From Neorickettsia helminthoeca str. Oregon (GTDB taxonomy: Bacteria > Pseudomonadota > Alphaproteobacteria > Rickettsiales > Anaplasmataceae), in the NCBI RefSeq assembly GCF_000632985.1, contig NZ_CP007481.1, forward strand, positions 186,001 through 250,000: a DNA stretch of 64,000 nucleotides, read 5' to 3'. The notes under the pieces are model-generated. The model worked only from the letters and a program-made list of their open reading frames with translations. It had not been told where the DNA came from and did no database searches. Positions 26,647 through 36,276 of this stretch are shown here, piece by piece. Made by a program: the position numbers and the translations under genes. Numbering within the stretch: position 1 is the first letter of the stretch; the number at the start of each line of letters is the position of its first letter.

Positions 26647-26699
26647 GCAGTACCGATAAAATGAATGTCATCAATATGACGCCAATAAGTTTTCTGAAC

Positions 26700-27575
26700 C
26701 TATTTTTTGAGGAGATCTGCGATAGTCTTGCCTATTAATGCTGGCGTTTCAGCAATCACGATACCAGCGGCTTTCATTACTCTCATTTTGCTTTCTGCTG
26801 ACTCATCACTATTGGAGACGATTGCGCCTGCATGTCCCATTCTTTTTCCTGGCGGCGCAGTGACCCCAGCGATGAAACCAACTGTTGGTTTCTTTACTTT
26901 AGATGCTTTGAGCATTTCAGCAGCTTTTTCTTCTGCTGAGCCACCAATTTCACCTATCATTACGATTGCCTCCGTTTCTGGATCATCGAGAAACATTTGG
27001 ATGCAATCGATAAAGCTCAATCCATGCACAGAATCTCCACCTATACCGATGCAAGTAGACTGCCCTAGACCCATTTGAGTTGTCTGTGCGACTGCTTCGT
27101 AAGTGAGTGTGCCCGAGCGAGATACGATTCCGATTTTACCGCGTGTATGAATATATCCGGGCATTATCCCGATTTTGCATTCTCCAGGAGTTATGATTCC
27201 TGGACAGTTTGGTCCTATGAGTATACTGTGAGAATTTATTAATGCATTTTTCACGCGCATCATATCGTGTACCGGGATTCCTTCTGTGATACAGACTATG
27301 AGCTCAATCTCTGCATCGATTGCCTCGAGAATCGCATCTGCAGCAAAGGGTGCTGGTACATATATCACAGTTGCGTTTGCATCTGTCTCCTTTTTTGCAT
27401 GGTAGACGGTGTCAAAGACTGGTAAACCTAGGTGTGTTGCTCCACCTTTTCCCGGTGTGACACCGCCGACCATCTTGGTACCGTATGCGATTGCTTGTTC
27501 AGAGTGAAAAGTACCCTGATGCCCTGTGAATCCCTGACAGATAACCTTTGTATTTTTGTTGACTAAAACTGACAT
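26700..27575 (-). CDS. sucD: Succinyl-CoA ligase alpha subunit
   Basis: Works with SucC in the TCA cycle, converting succinyl-CoA to succinate with NTP formation. The 291-residue protein begins with the CoA-binding Rossmann domain ([18 protein letters not shown]). It has the phosphohistidine segment [10 protein letters not shown] near residue 245. The ATG overlaps the sucC stop by one base (TAATG), so the two genes are translationally coupled. Confidence 0.97.
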   Translation of the reverse strand: MSVLVNKNTKVICQGFTGHQGTFHSEQAIAYGTKMVGGVTPGKGGATHLGLPVFDTVYHAKKETDANATVIYVPAPFAADAILEAIDAEIELIVCITEGIPVHDMMRVKNALINSHSILIGPNCPGIITPGECKIGIMPGYIHTRGKIGIVSRSGTLTYEAVAQTTQMGLGQSTCIGIGGDSVHGLSFIDCIQMFLDDPETEAIVMIGEIGGSAEEKAAEMLKASKVKKPTVGFIAGVTAPPGKRMGHAGAIVSNSDESAESKMRVMKAAGIVIAETPALIGKTIADLLKK

Positions 27576-28753
27576 TAGATACCCTTCCTTATTAGGTTTA
27601 CGATTTTTTGTGCTGCATCACCCAATTCGGATGCGGTAGTGATGTTCAGCCCTGAGTTTTTTATAATTTCCATTCCGGCGGCATGATTGGTTCCAGAAAG
27701 CCGTACCACGAGTGGCAATGTCAACCCGACGTCTTTGGTTGCCGCGACTATACCCTCTGCGATAATATCACAGCGCATGATCCCACCAAAGATATTCACG
27801 AATATAGCTTTCACACACTTATCCGCGGATATTATTCTGAAAGCATTTGTGACTTGTTCAAGGTTCGCTCCACCTCCGACGTCCAAGAAATTCGCTGGAC
27901 TGGAGCCGTAGTATTTGATGATATCCATTGTTGCCATCGCTAATCCTGCACCATTTACCATACAGCCTATTTCTCCTTCCATCTTGATGTAGTTCAGATT
28001 GTACTTTGATGCTTCGATCTCTTGTGGATCTTCTTCGTCTAGATCCCTAAGCACAAGGATATCGGGATGACGATACATGGCATTATCATCGAAGTTTATT
28101 TTTGCATCCAGTGCAATAAACTCTCCCTCATCATTTTCTATTAGCGGGTTTATCTCAATTTGAGATGCATCCTTGGCCACAAACAAAGTATATAACTTTT
28201 TCACTATAGGGGCTAATGCTTTGACTTGAGTAGCACTCAATCCAAGTTCGAATCCTATTTTTCTTACGTGGAAGTCAGATATACCAATACTCGGATCTAC
28301 GAAAGTTTTCTTTATTTTCTCTGGATCCGATTTTGCGACCTCTTCGATTTCCATTCCACCTTCGGCTGAGGCTACGATCGCGATCTTCGAGCTGGCCCTA
28401 TCTAGTACTATGCTGAGATAGTACTCCCTCATAATGGATTGCCCACCTTCGATGTACACCTTGCGCACTCTCTGTCCTGAAGGTGAAGTTTGATGTGTAA
28501 CTAAGTTCATGCCCAGCATTCTTCTTGTGGTAGCTAGCGCCTCGTCTGCGGAACGGCTAATCGCGACTCCACCAGCCTTTCCTCTACCTCCAGCATGGAT
28601 TTGAGCCTTCACAGCAAAGACGCTACCACCAAGTCGTTTGAGATTCTCTATAACCTCTTTATCCGCTGTATTTTCCGGAACTAGAAATCCAGCAGGCGTG
28701 GAAATGCCATAAGAACGCAGTATTTCCTTTGCTTGATATTCGTGAATGTTCAT
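27575..28753 (-). CDS. sucC: Succinyl-CoA ligase beta subunit
   Basis: The nucleotide-binding partner of SucD. The 392-residue protein has an N-terminal ATP-grasp domain ([12 protein letters not shown], then [16 protein letters not shown]). [19 protein letters not shown] precedes a C-terminal CoA-ligase domain with [11 protein letters not shown] and [10 protein letters not shown]. It is the first gene of the sucCD pair. The 281 bases upstream, up to tRNA-Met, contain no supported gene. Confidence 0.97.
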   Translation of the reverse strand: MNIHEYQAKEILRSYGISTPAGFLVPENTADKEVIENLKRLGGSVFAVKAQIHAGGRGKAGGVAISRSADEALATTRRMLGMNLVTHQTSPSGQRVRKVYIEGGQSIMREYYLSIVLDRASSKIAIVASAEGGMEIEEVAKSDPEKIKKTFVDPSIGISDFHVRKIGFELGLSATQVKALAPIVKKLYTLFVAKDASQIEINPLIENDEGEFIALDAKINFDDNAMYRHPDILVLRDLDEEDPQEIEASKYNLNYIKMEGEIGCMVNGAGLAMATMDIIKYYGSSPANFLDVGGGANLEQVTNAFRIISADKCVKAIFVNIFGGIMRCDIIAEGIVAATKDVGLTLPLVVRLSGTNHAAGMEIIKNSGLNITTASELGDAAQKIVNLIRKGI

Positions 28754-28986
28754 TTGCTAGTTATTTCGAAGAGTTTCTACGTGATTGAGTACTGTTTAGC
28801 ACGTAAGGTTAATTCAGGCAACATGAGCTTCATTTGTTGTGGGATTTTCTTGAAGAATAATTGCTCCGCGGATTATACCGTGAATAGAGCAAGTAACCGC
28901 ACTGATTCCTATGGGATCGTTTACTGGTTAGGTAGTAGAACCCATCTTTTTGGTGTTGGAAAATCGTAGGATGGACATCAACTGTG

Positions 28987-29015
28987 TTGTGTTTCTGTGA
29001 CTCTCATAATACAAT
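28987..29015 (+). promoter_or_regulatory. Putative promoter of tRNA-Met and thiL
   Basis: TTGTGT (28987-28992), a 17-base spacer, then TACAAT (29010-29015), 19 bases before the tRNA. The -35 is weak. thiL begins 11 bases after the tRNA and is probably on the same transcript. Confidence 0.4.
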
Positions 29016-29034
29016 TACGGACGGTCTCTCAGAT

Positions 29035-29108
29035 GGCGATGTAGCTCAGCTGGTTAGAGCGGCGGAATCATAATCCGTAGGTCGTGGGTTCGAGTCCCAC
29101 TTTCGCTA
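29035..29108 (+). tRNA. tRNA-Met (anticodon CAT), elongator type
   Basis: The cloverleaf has anticodon loop ATCATAA (CAT), an intact GTGGG/CCCAC T stem and TTCGAGT T loop. The acceptor stem GGCGATG pairs with TTTCGCT except for a T-T mismatch at the sixth pair, with G-T at both ends. CCA is not encoded. An ileucine tRNA with a modified CAT anticodon is the alternative. The overall sequence resembles elongator tRNA-Met of related bacteria. Confidence 0.9.
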
Positions 29109-29119
29109 TCCTTTCTTCT

Positions 29120-30022
29120 ATGGACGAGCACGAGTTCCTTTCGAAAATTATTTCTGAAATTGCCGAGCCTTCCTCTCTCTCTAACGACGCCTTCGTACTT
29201 GAAGATCTGGTGATTACCAAGGACCTACTTGTAGAAGGTATCCACTTTTTTCCAGATGCGCGACCCTTTGATTTAGCTAGGAAGGCATTGCGCGTTAATT
29301 TATCTGATCTAGCTTCCATGGGTTCTGAGCCACTTGGATATTTCCTGGGTTTAGCTCTCGGAGAAAAAAATAGGAGTCCAGAGTGGCTAAAGGAGTTCGC
29401 CGATGGCTTGCTTAGCGATCAGGGACATTATTCACTGAAATTGTTCGGTGGCGATACGACAATGCATTCTGGACCACTCGTTATAAGTATCACTATGGTT
29501 GGAAGAAGATCAGGACGCATATTGACTCGTTCTGGTGCAAAGATCGGCGATAAAGTATGTCTGAGTGGTGTCATAGGTGATGCTTACCTCGGGCTGCTTT
29601 CGTACAACGGTGAACTTGAGCCCAATACATATCTTCGAATGAAGTATGATCTGCCAGAGCCTCAAATAGATGTAGGGAAGAAAATCGCACCATTTGCTAC
29701 CGCATGTATAGACATCTCGGATGGACTACTAAATGATGCTGAGCACATTGCCAGAAACTCAAATGTAATGCTTATCATATACTTGGAAAATATCCCTTTG
29801 TCCCGGAGTGCGAAAGAGATACTATCTGATAATCCAGAAATGCTTCGTGAGATGGTGACTGGTGGTGATGATTATCAATTACTTTTCACGGTAGCTAAAG
29901 ACTCTCCATTGATTCACAGTTTTCCAGTGATAGGTGCCGTCTCAAGCGGAAAGGGAATAAAAGTTCTTGGAGCATCGAAGGAGGAGATATCTTTTGAAAG
30001 ACTAGGTTTTACACATAAATGA
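29120..30022 (+). CDS. thiL: Thiamine-monophosphate kinase
   Basis: Phosphorylates thiamine monophosphate to the cofactor thiamine diphosphate. The 300-residue PurM-fold protein shows DAFVLEDLVITKDLLVEGIHF, NLSDLASMGSEPLGYFL, GGDTTMHSGPLVISITMVG, CIDISDGLLNDAEHIA and GGDDYQLLFT. The frame runs upstream into the tRNA, so the ATG at 29120, 11 bases after the tRNA, is the sensible start. Confidence 0.94.
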   Translation: MDEHEFLSKIISEIAEPSSLSNDAFVLEDLVITKDLLVEGIHFFPDARPFDLARKALRVNLSDLASMGSEPLGYFLGLALGEKNRSPEWLKEFADGLLSDQGHYSLKLFGGDTTMHSGPLVISITMVGRRSGRILTRSGAKIGDKVCLSGVIGDAYLGLLSYNGELEPNTYLRMKYDLPEPQIDVGKKIAPFATACIDISDGLLNDAEHIARNSNVMLIIYLENIPLSRSAKEILSDNPEMLREMVTGGDDYQLLFTVAKDSPLIHSFPVIGAVSSGKGIKVLGASKEEISFERLGFTHK

Positions 30023-30184
30023 CATTGTTTAGCACTGCATGTGTTGAACAAAGAATCGTCTGAGCATAGTGTATAGTTTTTAGTGTGTTTCACTTAGGTA
30101 TTTAGGATTTCTCCTGCAACGTGAGTTGGAAATGATAAAATTTTGCATTAGTGAGTCTTTTTTTTATTTGCTAGAACTGATATC

Positions 30185-30940
30185 ATGGATCTTTCCGAAG
30201 ATTGCTCTAAAGAGATGGAGACACAAGCGCGACGATTTGTGATTGCAAATTGGAAAATGAAGGGTAATCAGCAGTTGTGTGATACCTTTGTGAAGCGTTT
30301 TATTGATTTCTCGTTTAATCCAAGGGTTGCCGTTGTGATTGCGCCACCTGCGGTATACTTGTGGCATATGGGGAATTTAATTTCCACCACTGATCTTCCG
30401 CTCAGGCTGGGTGCTCAGGACTGCGCTGTAGGCGACAATGCTGCTAATACTGGTGATTTGAGTGCTAGAATGCTCAGGGAGGTTGGCTGTAGTTACGTGT
30501 TGGTTGGTCACTCTGAGCGAAGGTCTCTGCACTGTGAGTCGAATAAATTGATCGGGATGAAGGCTGGTAGTGCTTTACATAGCCGTGTCATGCCTGTTAT
30601 ATGCGTTGGACAGAGTACTCGAGAGATCCGCAGAGAGGAGCTGGTAAAGCAGTGTAGAGAGTCAATTCCCATCAATAGTCGAGACTTCATTGTTGCCTAT
30701 GAGCCGGTCTACGCTATAGGAACCGGTCTTGTCCCTTCAGTTGAAGAAATATTAGAGGCTGTGCTCTTGATTAAAGATGCTGTCGGAGATCATATACCGA
30801 TACTTTATGGAGGTTCTGTATCTTCGAGTAATTGTTCTGAGATATTGAGCGTCGAACATCTAGATGGCCTACTTGTTGGAGGTGCTAGTTTGGATGTCGA
30901 CAACTTTATCAGAATCTGCGAGATTGCAGGATCTGTATAA
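30185..30940 (+). CDS. tpiA: Triosephosphate isomerase
   Basis: Interconverts dihydroxyacetone phosphate and glyceraldehyde 3-phosphate. The substrate lysine in NWKMKG, the histidine in LVGHSERR, the catalytic glutamate in AYEPVYAIGTG and the phosphate loops YGGSVSS and LVGGASL are all present. The 251 residues include about ten extra N-terminal residues before RRFVIANWKMKG. A later ATG at residue 11 is an alternative start. Confidence 0.95.
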   Translation: MDLSEDCSKEMETQARRFVIANWKMKGNQQLCDTFVKRFIDFSFNPRVAVVIAPPAVYLWHMGNLISTTDLPLRLGAQDCAVGDNAANTGDLSARMLREVGCSYVLVGHSERRSLHCESNKLIGMKAGSALHSRVMPVICVGQSTREIRREELVKQCRESIPINSRDFIVAYEPVYAIGTGLVPSVEEILEAVLLIKDAVGDHIPILYGGSVSSSNCSEILSVEHLDGLLVGGASLDVDNFIRICEIAGSV

Positions 30941-31032
30941 GAAAGGAAATAATTTGCATTATTTGGCATTCGATACGGCTCATGTTACCCTCAGGGTGTC
31001 TTTGATTGCTTGTTTTTCATTTTGGAATTCAT

Positions 31033-31878
31033 ATGGAGAAATTCACATTGATCACCTTTTACCACTTTGTGGACCTGGAAAATTACGAAGATATGAAGGA
31101 CGAATTGTTGGAATATTGTCTTCGTAATAACATAAGGGGGACTATCATATTGGCTGAGGAGGGTATTAATGCTTCGATCGCTGGCGAAAATTGGAGTATT
31201 CGTGGCTTCCTATCATTTATCCAGACAGATGATAGGTTCCGTGATCTGGAATGGAAAGAAAGTCTGGTTGATTTCCAGCCTTTCCAAGAGATGAAAGTCA
31301 GGCTCAAGAGGGAGGTAGTCGCTTTGGGTGATGCAGATCTTGAAAAGATGACGGGAGCTGAAGTTGGTGAATACGTTCAACCTGAAGACTGGGATGCCTT
31401 CATTGCCCGCGATGACGTGAAGACAATAGATACACGAAATCTCTACGAAACTAAAATTGGAAAATTTAAGTATTCCATAGATCCGGAAACGACTAACTTC
31501 AGGGAATTCAGAGATTGGGTGCAGAAGTGGATCAATGAAAATAACATCAGCATGGACCAAAAGGTGGCCATGTATTGTACTGGAGGTGTGAGGTGTGAGA
31601 AGTCGACGTCCTACATGAAGAAAATAGGATTTAAGAATGTCTTTCACCTGAAGGGGGGGATTTTGAACTATTTCATAAAAACCAGGAATAGAGGTGGTTC
31701 ATGGCTTGGGAATTGTTTCGTGTTCGATGACAGGGTTGCGGTAAACGAAAATTTGAAACCAGTTGAACTTGAGTGTCTGGTATGCAATCGAGTTGTTGAT
31801 ACCGATGATTTGAAAAATATCCCTAGAGGAAAAGTTATGTGCTCAAAATGCTCTCATCAGGAAGCTGTTAATCAATAG
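31033..31878 (+). CDS. trhO: tRNA uridine(34) hydroxylase, rhodanese-like (TrhO/YceA)
   Basis: Hydroxylates U34 of some tRNAs in an oxygen-dependent route to 5-(carboxy)methoxyuridine. An N-terminal acylphosphatase-like domain (TLITFYHFVDL, then GTIILAEEGINASIAG) is followed by a rhodanese domain with active cysteine in MYCTGGVRCEKS. A C-terminal C-x2-C / C-x2-C pair (CLVC and CSKC) could bind zinc. The frame opens at a TTG at 31006. The ATG at 31033 matches the family N-terminus (281 residues). Confidence 0.9.
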   Translation: MEKFTLITFYHFVDLENYEDMKDELLEYCLRNNIRGTIILAEEGINASIAGENWSIRGFLSFIQTDDRFRDLEWKESLVDFQPFQEMKVRLKREVVALGDADLEKMTGAEVGEYVQPEDWDAFIARDDVKTIDTRNLYETKIGKFKYSIDPETTNFREFRDWVQKWINENNISMDQKVAMYCTGGVRCEKSTSYMKKIGFKNVFHLKGGILNYFIKTRNRGGSWLGNCFVFDDRVAVNENLKPVELECLVCNRVVDTDDLKNIPRGKVMCSKCSHQEAVNQ

Positions 31879-32101
31879 CGCGCTGTCTCAGTACATTTAT
31901 AGTTCGAATGGGGCCTCCTAAAGTTGATCGTATCTTTACACTGTAGGCTTGCTTGATTATCCACTCATGAATCTTTGTACTCTGCACACTCGAGTTTGCT
32001 AGTAGTGTGGTGGTAATTTTCATGGAATACACTTAAAATGCCTTGGCACACGTTGGTTTTTGGATGTATTAGGATAATGAAAATAGGGAAATGAGTTAAA
32101 G

Positions 32102-33550
32102 ATGGATAGTTTGATTAAATTAAGCATCACTGAAATGCATGCCGCTCTCATGAGTGGCGAAGTATCATCGTGTGAACTCGTCGAAGCTCACCTCAGGCAG
32201 ATAGAGCAACGAAACTCAGAGTCGAATGCCTTGATCCTTGTTACTCCAGAGGAGGCAAGAAGAAGGGCAAAACTTGCCGATGATCGCATCAAAAAAAGGG
32301 AAGATATCAATATGCTCACTGGTATACCATGCGTTATCAAGGACATGTATTGTACCAAGGGATTCAGGACCACTGCAGCTTCCAAAGCACTGAAAGATTT
32401 CGTGCCAACCTATGAGTCCACTGTAACCGACAAATTGATGGACGCTGGTGCTGTGATGCTTGGTAAGGCCAACATGGATGAATTTGCGATGGGTTCCGCT
32501 AACATTTACAGTTATTTCGGAGCAGTTAAAAATCCACTCAGGGGTAAGAAGACATCTGCTTTAGTTCCGGGTGGTTCATCAGGCGGTTCTGCTGCGGCCG
32601 TAGCAGAGCACTATGCGCCTTTCTCATTGGGTAGTGATACAGGAGGTTCTGTCAGACAACCGGCATCCTATTGTGGATTAGTAGGTCTCAGACCTACCTA
32701 CGGGAGATGTTCCAGATGGGGAATGATTCCATTAGCAAATTCACTTGACCAGGCTGGCATCTTCACTAGAAATGTTGAGGATAATGCAGCAGTCTTCGAA
32801 GTGATTTCGGGATATGATCCTAAGGATTCTACATGCGCCAAGCTCGAACCTTTCAAGTATGATAAAAATCCTGATATACGTGGTATGAAAATCGGCATAC
32901 CTAAAGAATGTAAGGTCGAAGGTCTGGATCCGCAAATAATAAGACTGTGGGAGGAAATAGCTGATAAATTAAGACAGCTCGGCGCCGAAATCACAGAAGT
33001 ACGACTGCCATGTATGGAGTACTCCTTGATGGTCTATTACGTCATATGTTGCGCTGAAGTTTCCTCTAACCTATGTAGGTATGACGGTGTGAGATATTGC
33101 CCTAATCCAGCCATCAAGGCTGAAAGTATAGAGGAAATGTATGAGAAGTATCGCTCTGATGTCTTCGGTAAGGAGGTCAAACTCAGATTGCTCATGGGAA
33201 CCCATATATTGTCCTCTAATGGATATTCAGACTACTACGCAAGCGCAAAGAAATTGCAAAATACTATAGTCCAACAGTACTCCGATATTTTCGAAAAGGT
33301 CGATATCATACTTAACCCGACCGCGCCGAGTGATGCTTTCCCGATCGATGGTAAATTAGAGCCTCTGGAAATGTATATGAATGATATCTTTACTGTTCCA
33401 ACGAGCGTCGCAAAGTTGCCGAGTATCTCTGTTCCTGCTGGTTTGTCCAGTGACGACATGCCTCTGGGGATGCATTTCACTGCGAATTACTTCAGCGAAA
33501 ACACTCTTCTCAATGTTGCACTGGCACTTCAGAATGCTTTGGCGAACTGA
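32102..33550 (+). CDS. gatA: Glutamyl-tRNA(Gln) amidotransferase subunit A
   Basis: The amidase subunit of GatCAB, which releases ammonia from glutamine to convert Glu-tRNA(Gln), and often Asp-tRNA(Asn), to the amidated form. The Ser-cisSer-Lys triad is visible: lysine in PCVIKDMYC, serines in PGGSSGGSAAAVA and LGSDTGGSVRQPA. The length (482) is typical. gatB and gatC are not in the window. A 223-base spacer upstream holds no recognisable feature beyond a weak promoter-like TTGGCA. Confidence 0.97.
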   Translation: MDSLIKLSITEMHAALMSGEVSSCELVEAHLRQIEQRNSESNALILVTPEEARRRAKLADDRIKKREDINMLTGIPCVIKDMYCTKGFRTTAASKALKDFVPTYESTVTDKLMDAGAVMLGKANMDEFAMGSANIYSYFGAVKNPLRGKKTSALVPGGSSGGSAAAVAEHYAPFSLGSDTGGSVRQPASYCGLVGLRPTYGRCSRWGMIPLANSLDQAGIFTRNVEDNAAVFEVISGYDPKDSTCAKLEPFKYDKNPDIRGMKIGIPKECKVEGLDPQIIRLWEEIADKLRQLGAEITEVRLPCMEYSLMVYYVICCAEVSSNLCRYDGVRYCPNPAIKAESIEEMYEKYRSDVFGKEVKLRLLMGTHILSSNGYSDYYASAKKLQNTIVQQYSDIFEKVDIILNPTAPSDAFPIDGKLEPLEMYMNDIFTVPTSVAKLPSISVPAGLSSDDMPLGMHFTANYFSENTLLNVALALQNALAN

Positions 33551-33578
33551 TCTTTTATCCCTCAAAGGGTTTTTAATC

Positions 33579-33607
33579 TTGTACTTCCGGTAGCATTAAG
33601 CTATAAT
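33579..33607 (+). promoter_or_regulatory. Putative sigma-70 promoter of rpmG
   Basis: TTGTAC (33579-33584), a 17-base spacer and a perfect TATAAT (33602-33607), 27 bases before the rpmG ATG. Just upstream a small CCCT-CAA-AGGG hairpin followed by TTTTT (near 33559-33574) may end the gatA transcript. Confidence 0.6.
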
Positions 33608-33634
33608 TTTGGCACTGCGGAAGTACTAGATGTT

Positions 33635-33814
33635 ATGGCAAAAGCGAAAAAAAAAGGTGTCACTCTTTTTAAGTTGGTGAGTAGTGCTGATACCGGTTTC
33701 TTTTATCTTGTGTATCGTAATTTGAAAAATAAACAGGAGAAGTATTCATTCATGAAGTACGATCCTGTTATACGTAAGCACGTCCTTTTCAAAGAGGCTA
33801 AGTTAAGTAAATAA
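33635..33814 (+). CDS. rpmG: 50S ribosomal protein L33
   Basis: A 59-residue protein, MAKAKKKGVTLFKLVSSADT at the N-terminus, then FFYLVYRNL, KYDPVIRKHVLFKEAK. This is the zinc-independent L33 type without the CxxC pairs. The lysine codons create an A9 run (33647-33655). ctaG starts 21 bases downstream and is likely cotranscribed. Confidence 0.93.
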   Translation: MAKAKKKGVTLFKLVSSADTGFFYLVYRNLKNKQEKYSFMKYDPVIRKHVLFKEAKLSK

Positions 33815-33835
33815 ATTTATTGGCGGGGGCGTGAC

Positions 33836-34384
33836 ATGGCGGAAAAAAAGCGACGCCTGTTACCTTTTCTTTTGTTACTTCCCGCTTTCATGCTGTGTCT
33901 TGCATTCGCGTCCGTGCCTCTGTATAGCCTCTTCTGTAAGGCTACCGGTTATGCGGGTACTGTCAAAAGGGTCGAGCGCTCCTTTAACCTAGCTGTCGGT
34001 ACTCGGGATATCACAGTGAGGTTCAATGCGGATGTGGATAAGGACTTACCGATAAGGTTTCGTGTCAAAGATGATCCGGTGATGGTCAAACCTGGTCAGA
34101 ATGCTCTTGTGTTCTATACAGTCCAAAATCTCACGGACCAGCCAATTGAGGCGATTGCTGTATATAATGTCACTCCCTATAAGGCTGCTAAGTATTTTAA
34201 TAAGGTTGCGTGCTTCTGCTTCGAAAGACAGGTACTACCACCAAATAAGACAATTGTGATGCCGGTCTCCTTTTTTATTGATCCCGAAATAGAAAAAGAT
34301 CCCGAGATGAATGATATACGAACATTTACTTTGTCATATACTTTTTTCAGGTACACCGAGTATAACGCAAAATGGCTGAAATAA
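33836..34384 (+). CDS. ctaG: Cytochrome c oxidase assembly protein CtaG (Cox11)
   Basis: Delivers copper to the CuB site of cytochrome c oxidase. The 182-residue protein has one N-terminal membrane helix (LLPFLLLLPAFMLCLAFASVP, about 8-28) and a periplasmic beta domain. The copper-binding motif CFCFERQVLPP and the family block FFIDPEI are intact. Its presence implies an aerobic respiratory chain with a haem-copper oxidase. Confidence 0.95.
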   Translation: MAEKKRRLLPFLLLLPAFMLCLAFASVPLYSLFCKATGYAGTVKRVERSFNLAVGTRDITVRFNADVDKDLPIRFRVKDDPVMVKPGQNALVFYTVQNLTDQPIEAIAVYNVTPYKAAKYFNKVACFCFERQVLPPNKTIVMPVSFFIDPEIEKDPEMNDIRTFTLSYTFFRYTEYNAKWLK

Positions 34385-34519
34385 ATTTTATATCACCTTG
34401 TGTATTTTGGGTAAAAATCTTTTTGATTTTTCCAGAGAGAAGCACAAGATATTGAGCTGGTCATTCGAAAAGACAATATGTTGTTCCGCGTCTTGCCTGG
34501 ACATCCTAACTGGCTGTGT

Positions 34520-34548
34520 TTGCCGGAAATTTAGTAACTTGATATAAT
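34520..34548 (+). promoter_or_regulatory. Putative sigma-70 promoter of dnaA
   Basis: TTGCCG (34520-34525), a 17-base spacer and a perfect TATAAT (34543-34548). Transcription would start near 34555, about 48 bases before the dnaA ATG. No DnaA-box cluster is visible in the spacer between ctaG and dnaA. Confidence 0.6.
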
Positions 34549-34602
34549 GAGGACGTCCTCTAAGTTTAAGATTCTGCGGACCTTGGATCCTTTAATATTA
34601 CT

Positions 34603-36213
34603 ATGAGCATTATTAATAATAGGTTTATAAGCGCGTTTTTAGATGCGTTCCCTGTTCCAAAAAAAAAGGTGTTCGAGCCAGTTAGAAACACAGATGCTTA
34701 TTTAGATAATGATAGTCTTGGTATCAGTGCAGCTGGGTCAGTTGCTTCCGAAACTAAGATTTTCGATACGATAAATGTCAGTCCCGCTCCTGTACTGGAT
34801 TCAAAATTAGTGGAAGGAAAGATCACCGATTGTGAGAAGTGGGAAAGAATCACAGGAAAGTTGCGTAAATTTTACGGAGAGAAAATCTATAGAAGTTGGT
34901 TGAAGTTCCTGACCTTCGTAAAAGTAGAGAACACACAGCTAGTTCTCTCTGTCCCAACAGGCTTCATCAGGGAATGGATTATGGTGAACTATTCCGATAA
35001 CATACTCGAGTTCTTCCGAATCGAGGATCGAAGCGTCTCTTCTTTGGAGATATTGATCAGGGAGGAGAAGTATAAGGAAAATGGGAATAAGTCGCTTCAA
35101 GTAAATGCTCCGTCCGTGCACATCAAAAGTGATGAAGAGAGTGTTAACTCAAGCAATAAAAGTGGTCTCGCTGATAATCTGAGTAGTAGCTTGGATTGGA
35201 ATAGAACGTTCGATAATTTTGTCGTTGGAAAACCGAATGAGCTTGCTTTTACTGCCTCCAAGCGCGTCGCTGAAGCTGCTGAGTTACCAATCCCGGGAAG
35301 TAATCCACTGTTTCTGTATGGGGGTGTAGGGCTCGGGAAAACTCATCTAATGCACGCGATTGTCTGGCATATAAAGGAACATTATAAGAATCGCAGGGTC
35401 ATATACTTGTCAGCTGAGAAGTTCATGTATAAGTACATCACCGCGCTCAGGAACAAAGATATGATGTCTTTCAAGCAGATCTTTAGATCCGTCGATGTGC
35501 TAATGGTTGATGATGTGCAGTTCATCAGCGGTAAAGATAGCACTCAGGAGGAATTTTTTCATACCTTTAATGCGCTTATAGAGCAGAATAAACAACTCGT
35601 TATTTCTGCTGATAGATCGCCTAGTGATCTTCAAGGGGTCGAGGAGCGTATACAATCGCGTTTGTCCTGGGGACTCGTTGCAGATATCAATCATACAACG
35701 TTCGAATTGCGCGTTGGTATCTTAGAATCCAAGCTGGAACAAATGACATCCAGGGTTGTCGTGCCAAAAAAAGTCATTGAGTTTATGGCTAGGAATATTG
35801 TTTCGAATGTTCGCGAGTTGGAGGGTGCCCTCAATAAGGTCATTGCGCATGCTGATATCACTGGTAGCGTTATTACAGTTGATTCGACTAAGGACCTGCT
35901 AGCGGATATCCTCAGGACAAACAGCGTCGCTGTGACCTTGGATAACATTCTATTGAAGGTATCTGAGTACTTTAATATCAAAATTTCTGACCTTAAATCC
36001 CAGAGGAGAGTCAAGGACGTGTCATATGCTAGACAGGTCTGTATGTACCTCTCTAAGCTCTTGACGCAGAGAAGTCTCCTAGATATCGGGAAATTCCTTG
36101 GTGGGAGGGACCATGCCACAGTCATACATGCAGTGAAGAAAATAGAAGTATTGATCAAACATGATGTCCGAGTTGCCGAGGATATAAAGATTCTCACCAA
36201 GAGGCTGACATAA
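34603..36213 (+). CDS. dnaA: Chromosomal replication initiator DnaA
   Basis: An AAA+ protein that melts the origin and helps load DnaB. Domain I begins near residue 76 ([20 protein letters not shown]). The AAA+ domain has Walker [15 protein letters not shown], Walker B LMVDDVQF and arginine-finger region [13 protein letters not shown]. Domain IV ends in the DnaA-box signature [15 protein letters not shown]. At 536 residues it carries about 75 extra N-terminal residues of no recognised fold, with an A9 run in codons near residue 20. A GTG at 34810 would remove the extension. I keep the ATG because the predicted promoter fits it. Confidence 0.95.
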   Translation: MSIINNRFISAFLDAFPVPKKKVFEPVRNTDAYLDNDSLGISAAGSVASETKIFDTINVSPAPVLDSKLVEGKITDCEKWERITGKLRKFYGEKIYRSWLKFLTFVKVENTQLVLSVPTGFIREWIMVNYSDNILEFFRIEDRSVSSLEILIREEKYKENGNKSLQVNAPSVHIKSDEESVNSSNKSGLADNLSSSLDWNRTFDNFVVGKPNELAFTASKRVAEAAELPIPGSNPLFLYGGVGLGKTHLMHAIVWHIKEHYKNRRVIYLSAEKFMYKYITALRNKDMMSFKQIFRSVDVLMVDDVQFISGKDSTQEEFFHTFNALIEQNKQLVISADRSPSDLQGVEERIQSRLSWGLVADINHTTFELRVGILESKLEQMTSRVVVPKKVIEFMARNIVSNVRELEGALNKVIAHADITGSVITVDSTKDLLADILRTNSVAVTLDNILLKVSEYFNIKISDLKSQRRVKDVSYARQVCMYLSKLLTQRSLLDIGKFLGGRDHATVIHAVKKIEVLIKHDVRVAEDIKILTKRLT

Positions 36214-36276
36214 ATTGCTTTATAATATTTCTCGGTTTATAAGGTAACGGTAGGGTATTGTGACGTCGTTTTTATA

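Noticed and set aside
28733-28969. A 78-codon plus-strand frame upstream of tRNA-Met.
   Set aside because: It overlaps the start of sucC on the other strand and has no recognisable domain or ribosome binding site.
29035-29108. Assignment of the CAT tRNA as tRNA-Ile2 (lysidine type).
   Set aside because: Its overall sequence is closer to elongator tRNA-Met; this is not fully excluded without a covariance model.
33559-33574. CCCT-CAA-AGGG followed by TTTTT after gatA as a firm terminator.
   Set aside because: The stem is only four base pairs, so it is mentioned only within the rpmG promoter entry.
34385-34602. An origin next to dnaA.
   Set aside because: The 218 bases between ctaG and dnaA contain a promoter but no DnaA boxes.
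35691-36200. A 169-codon minus-strand frame opposite dnaA.
   Set aside because: It lies antisense to the conserved C-terminal domains of DnaA and matches nothing known.
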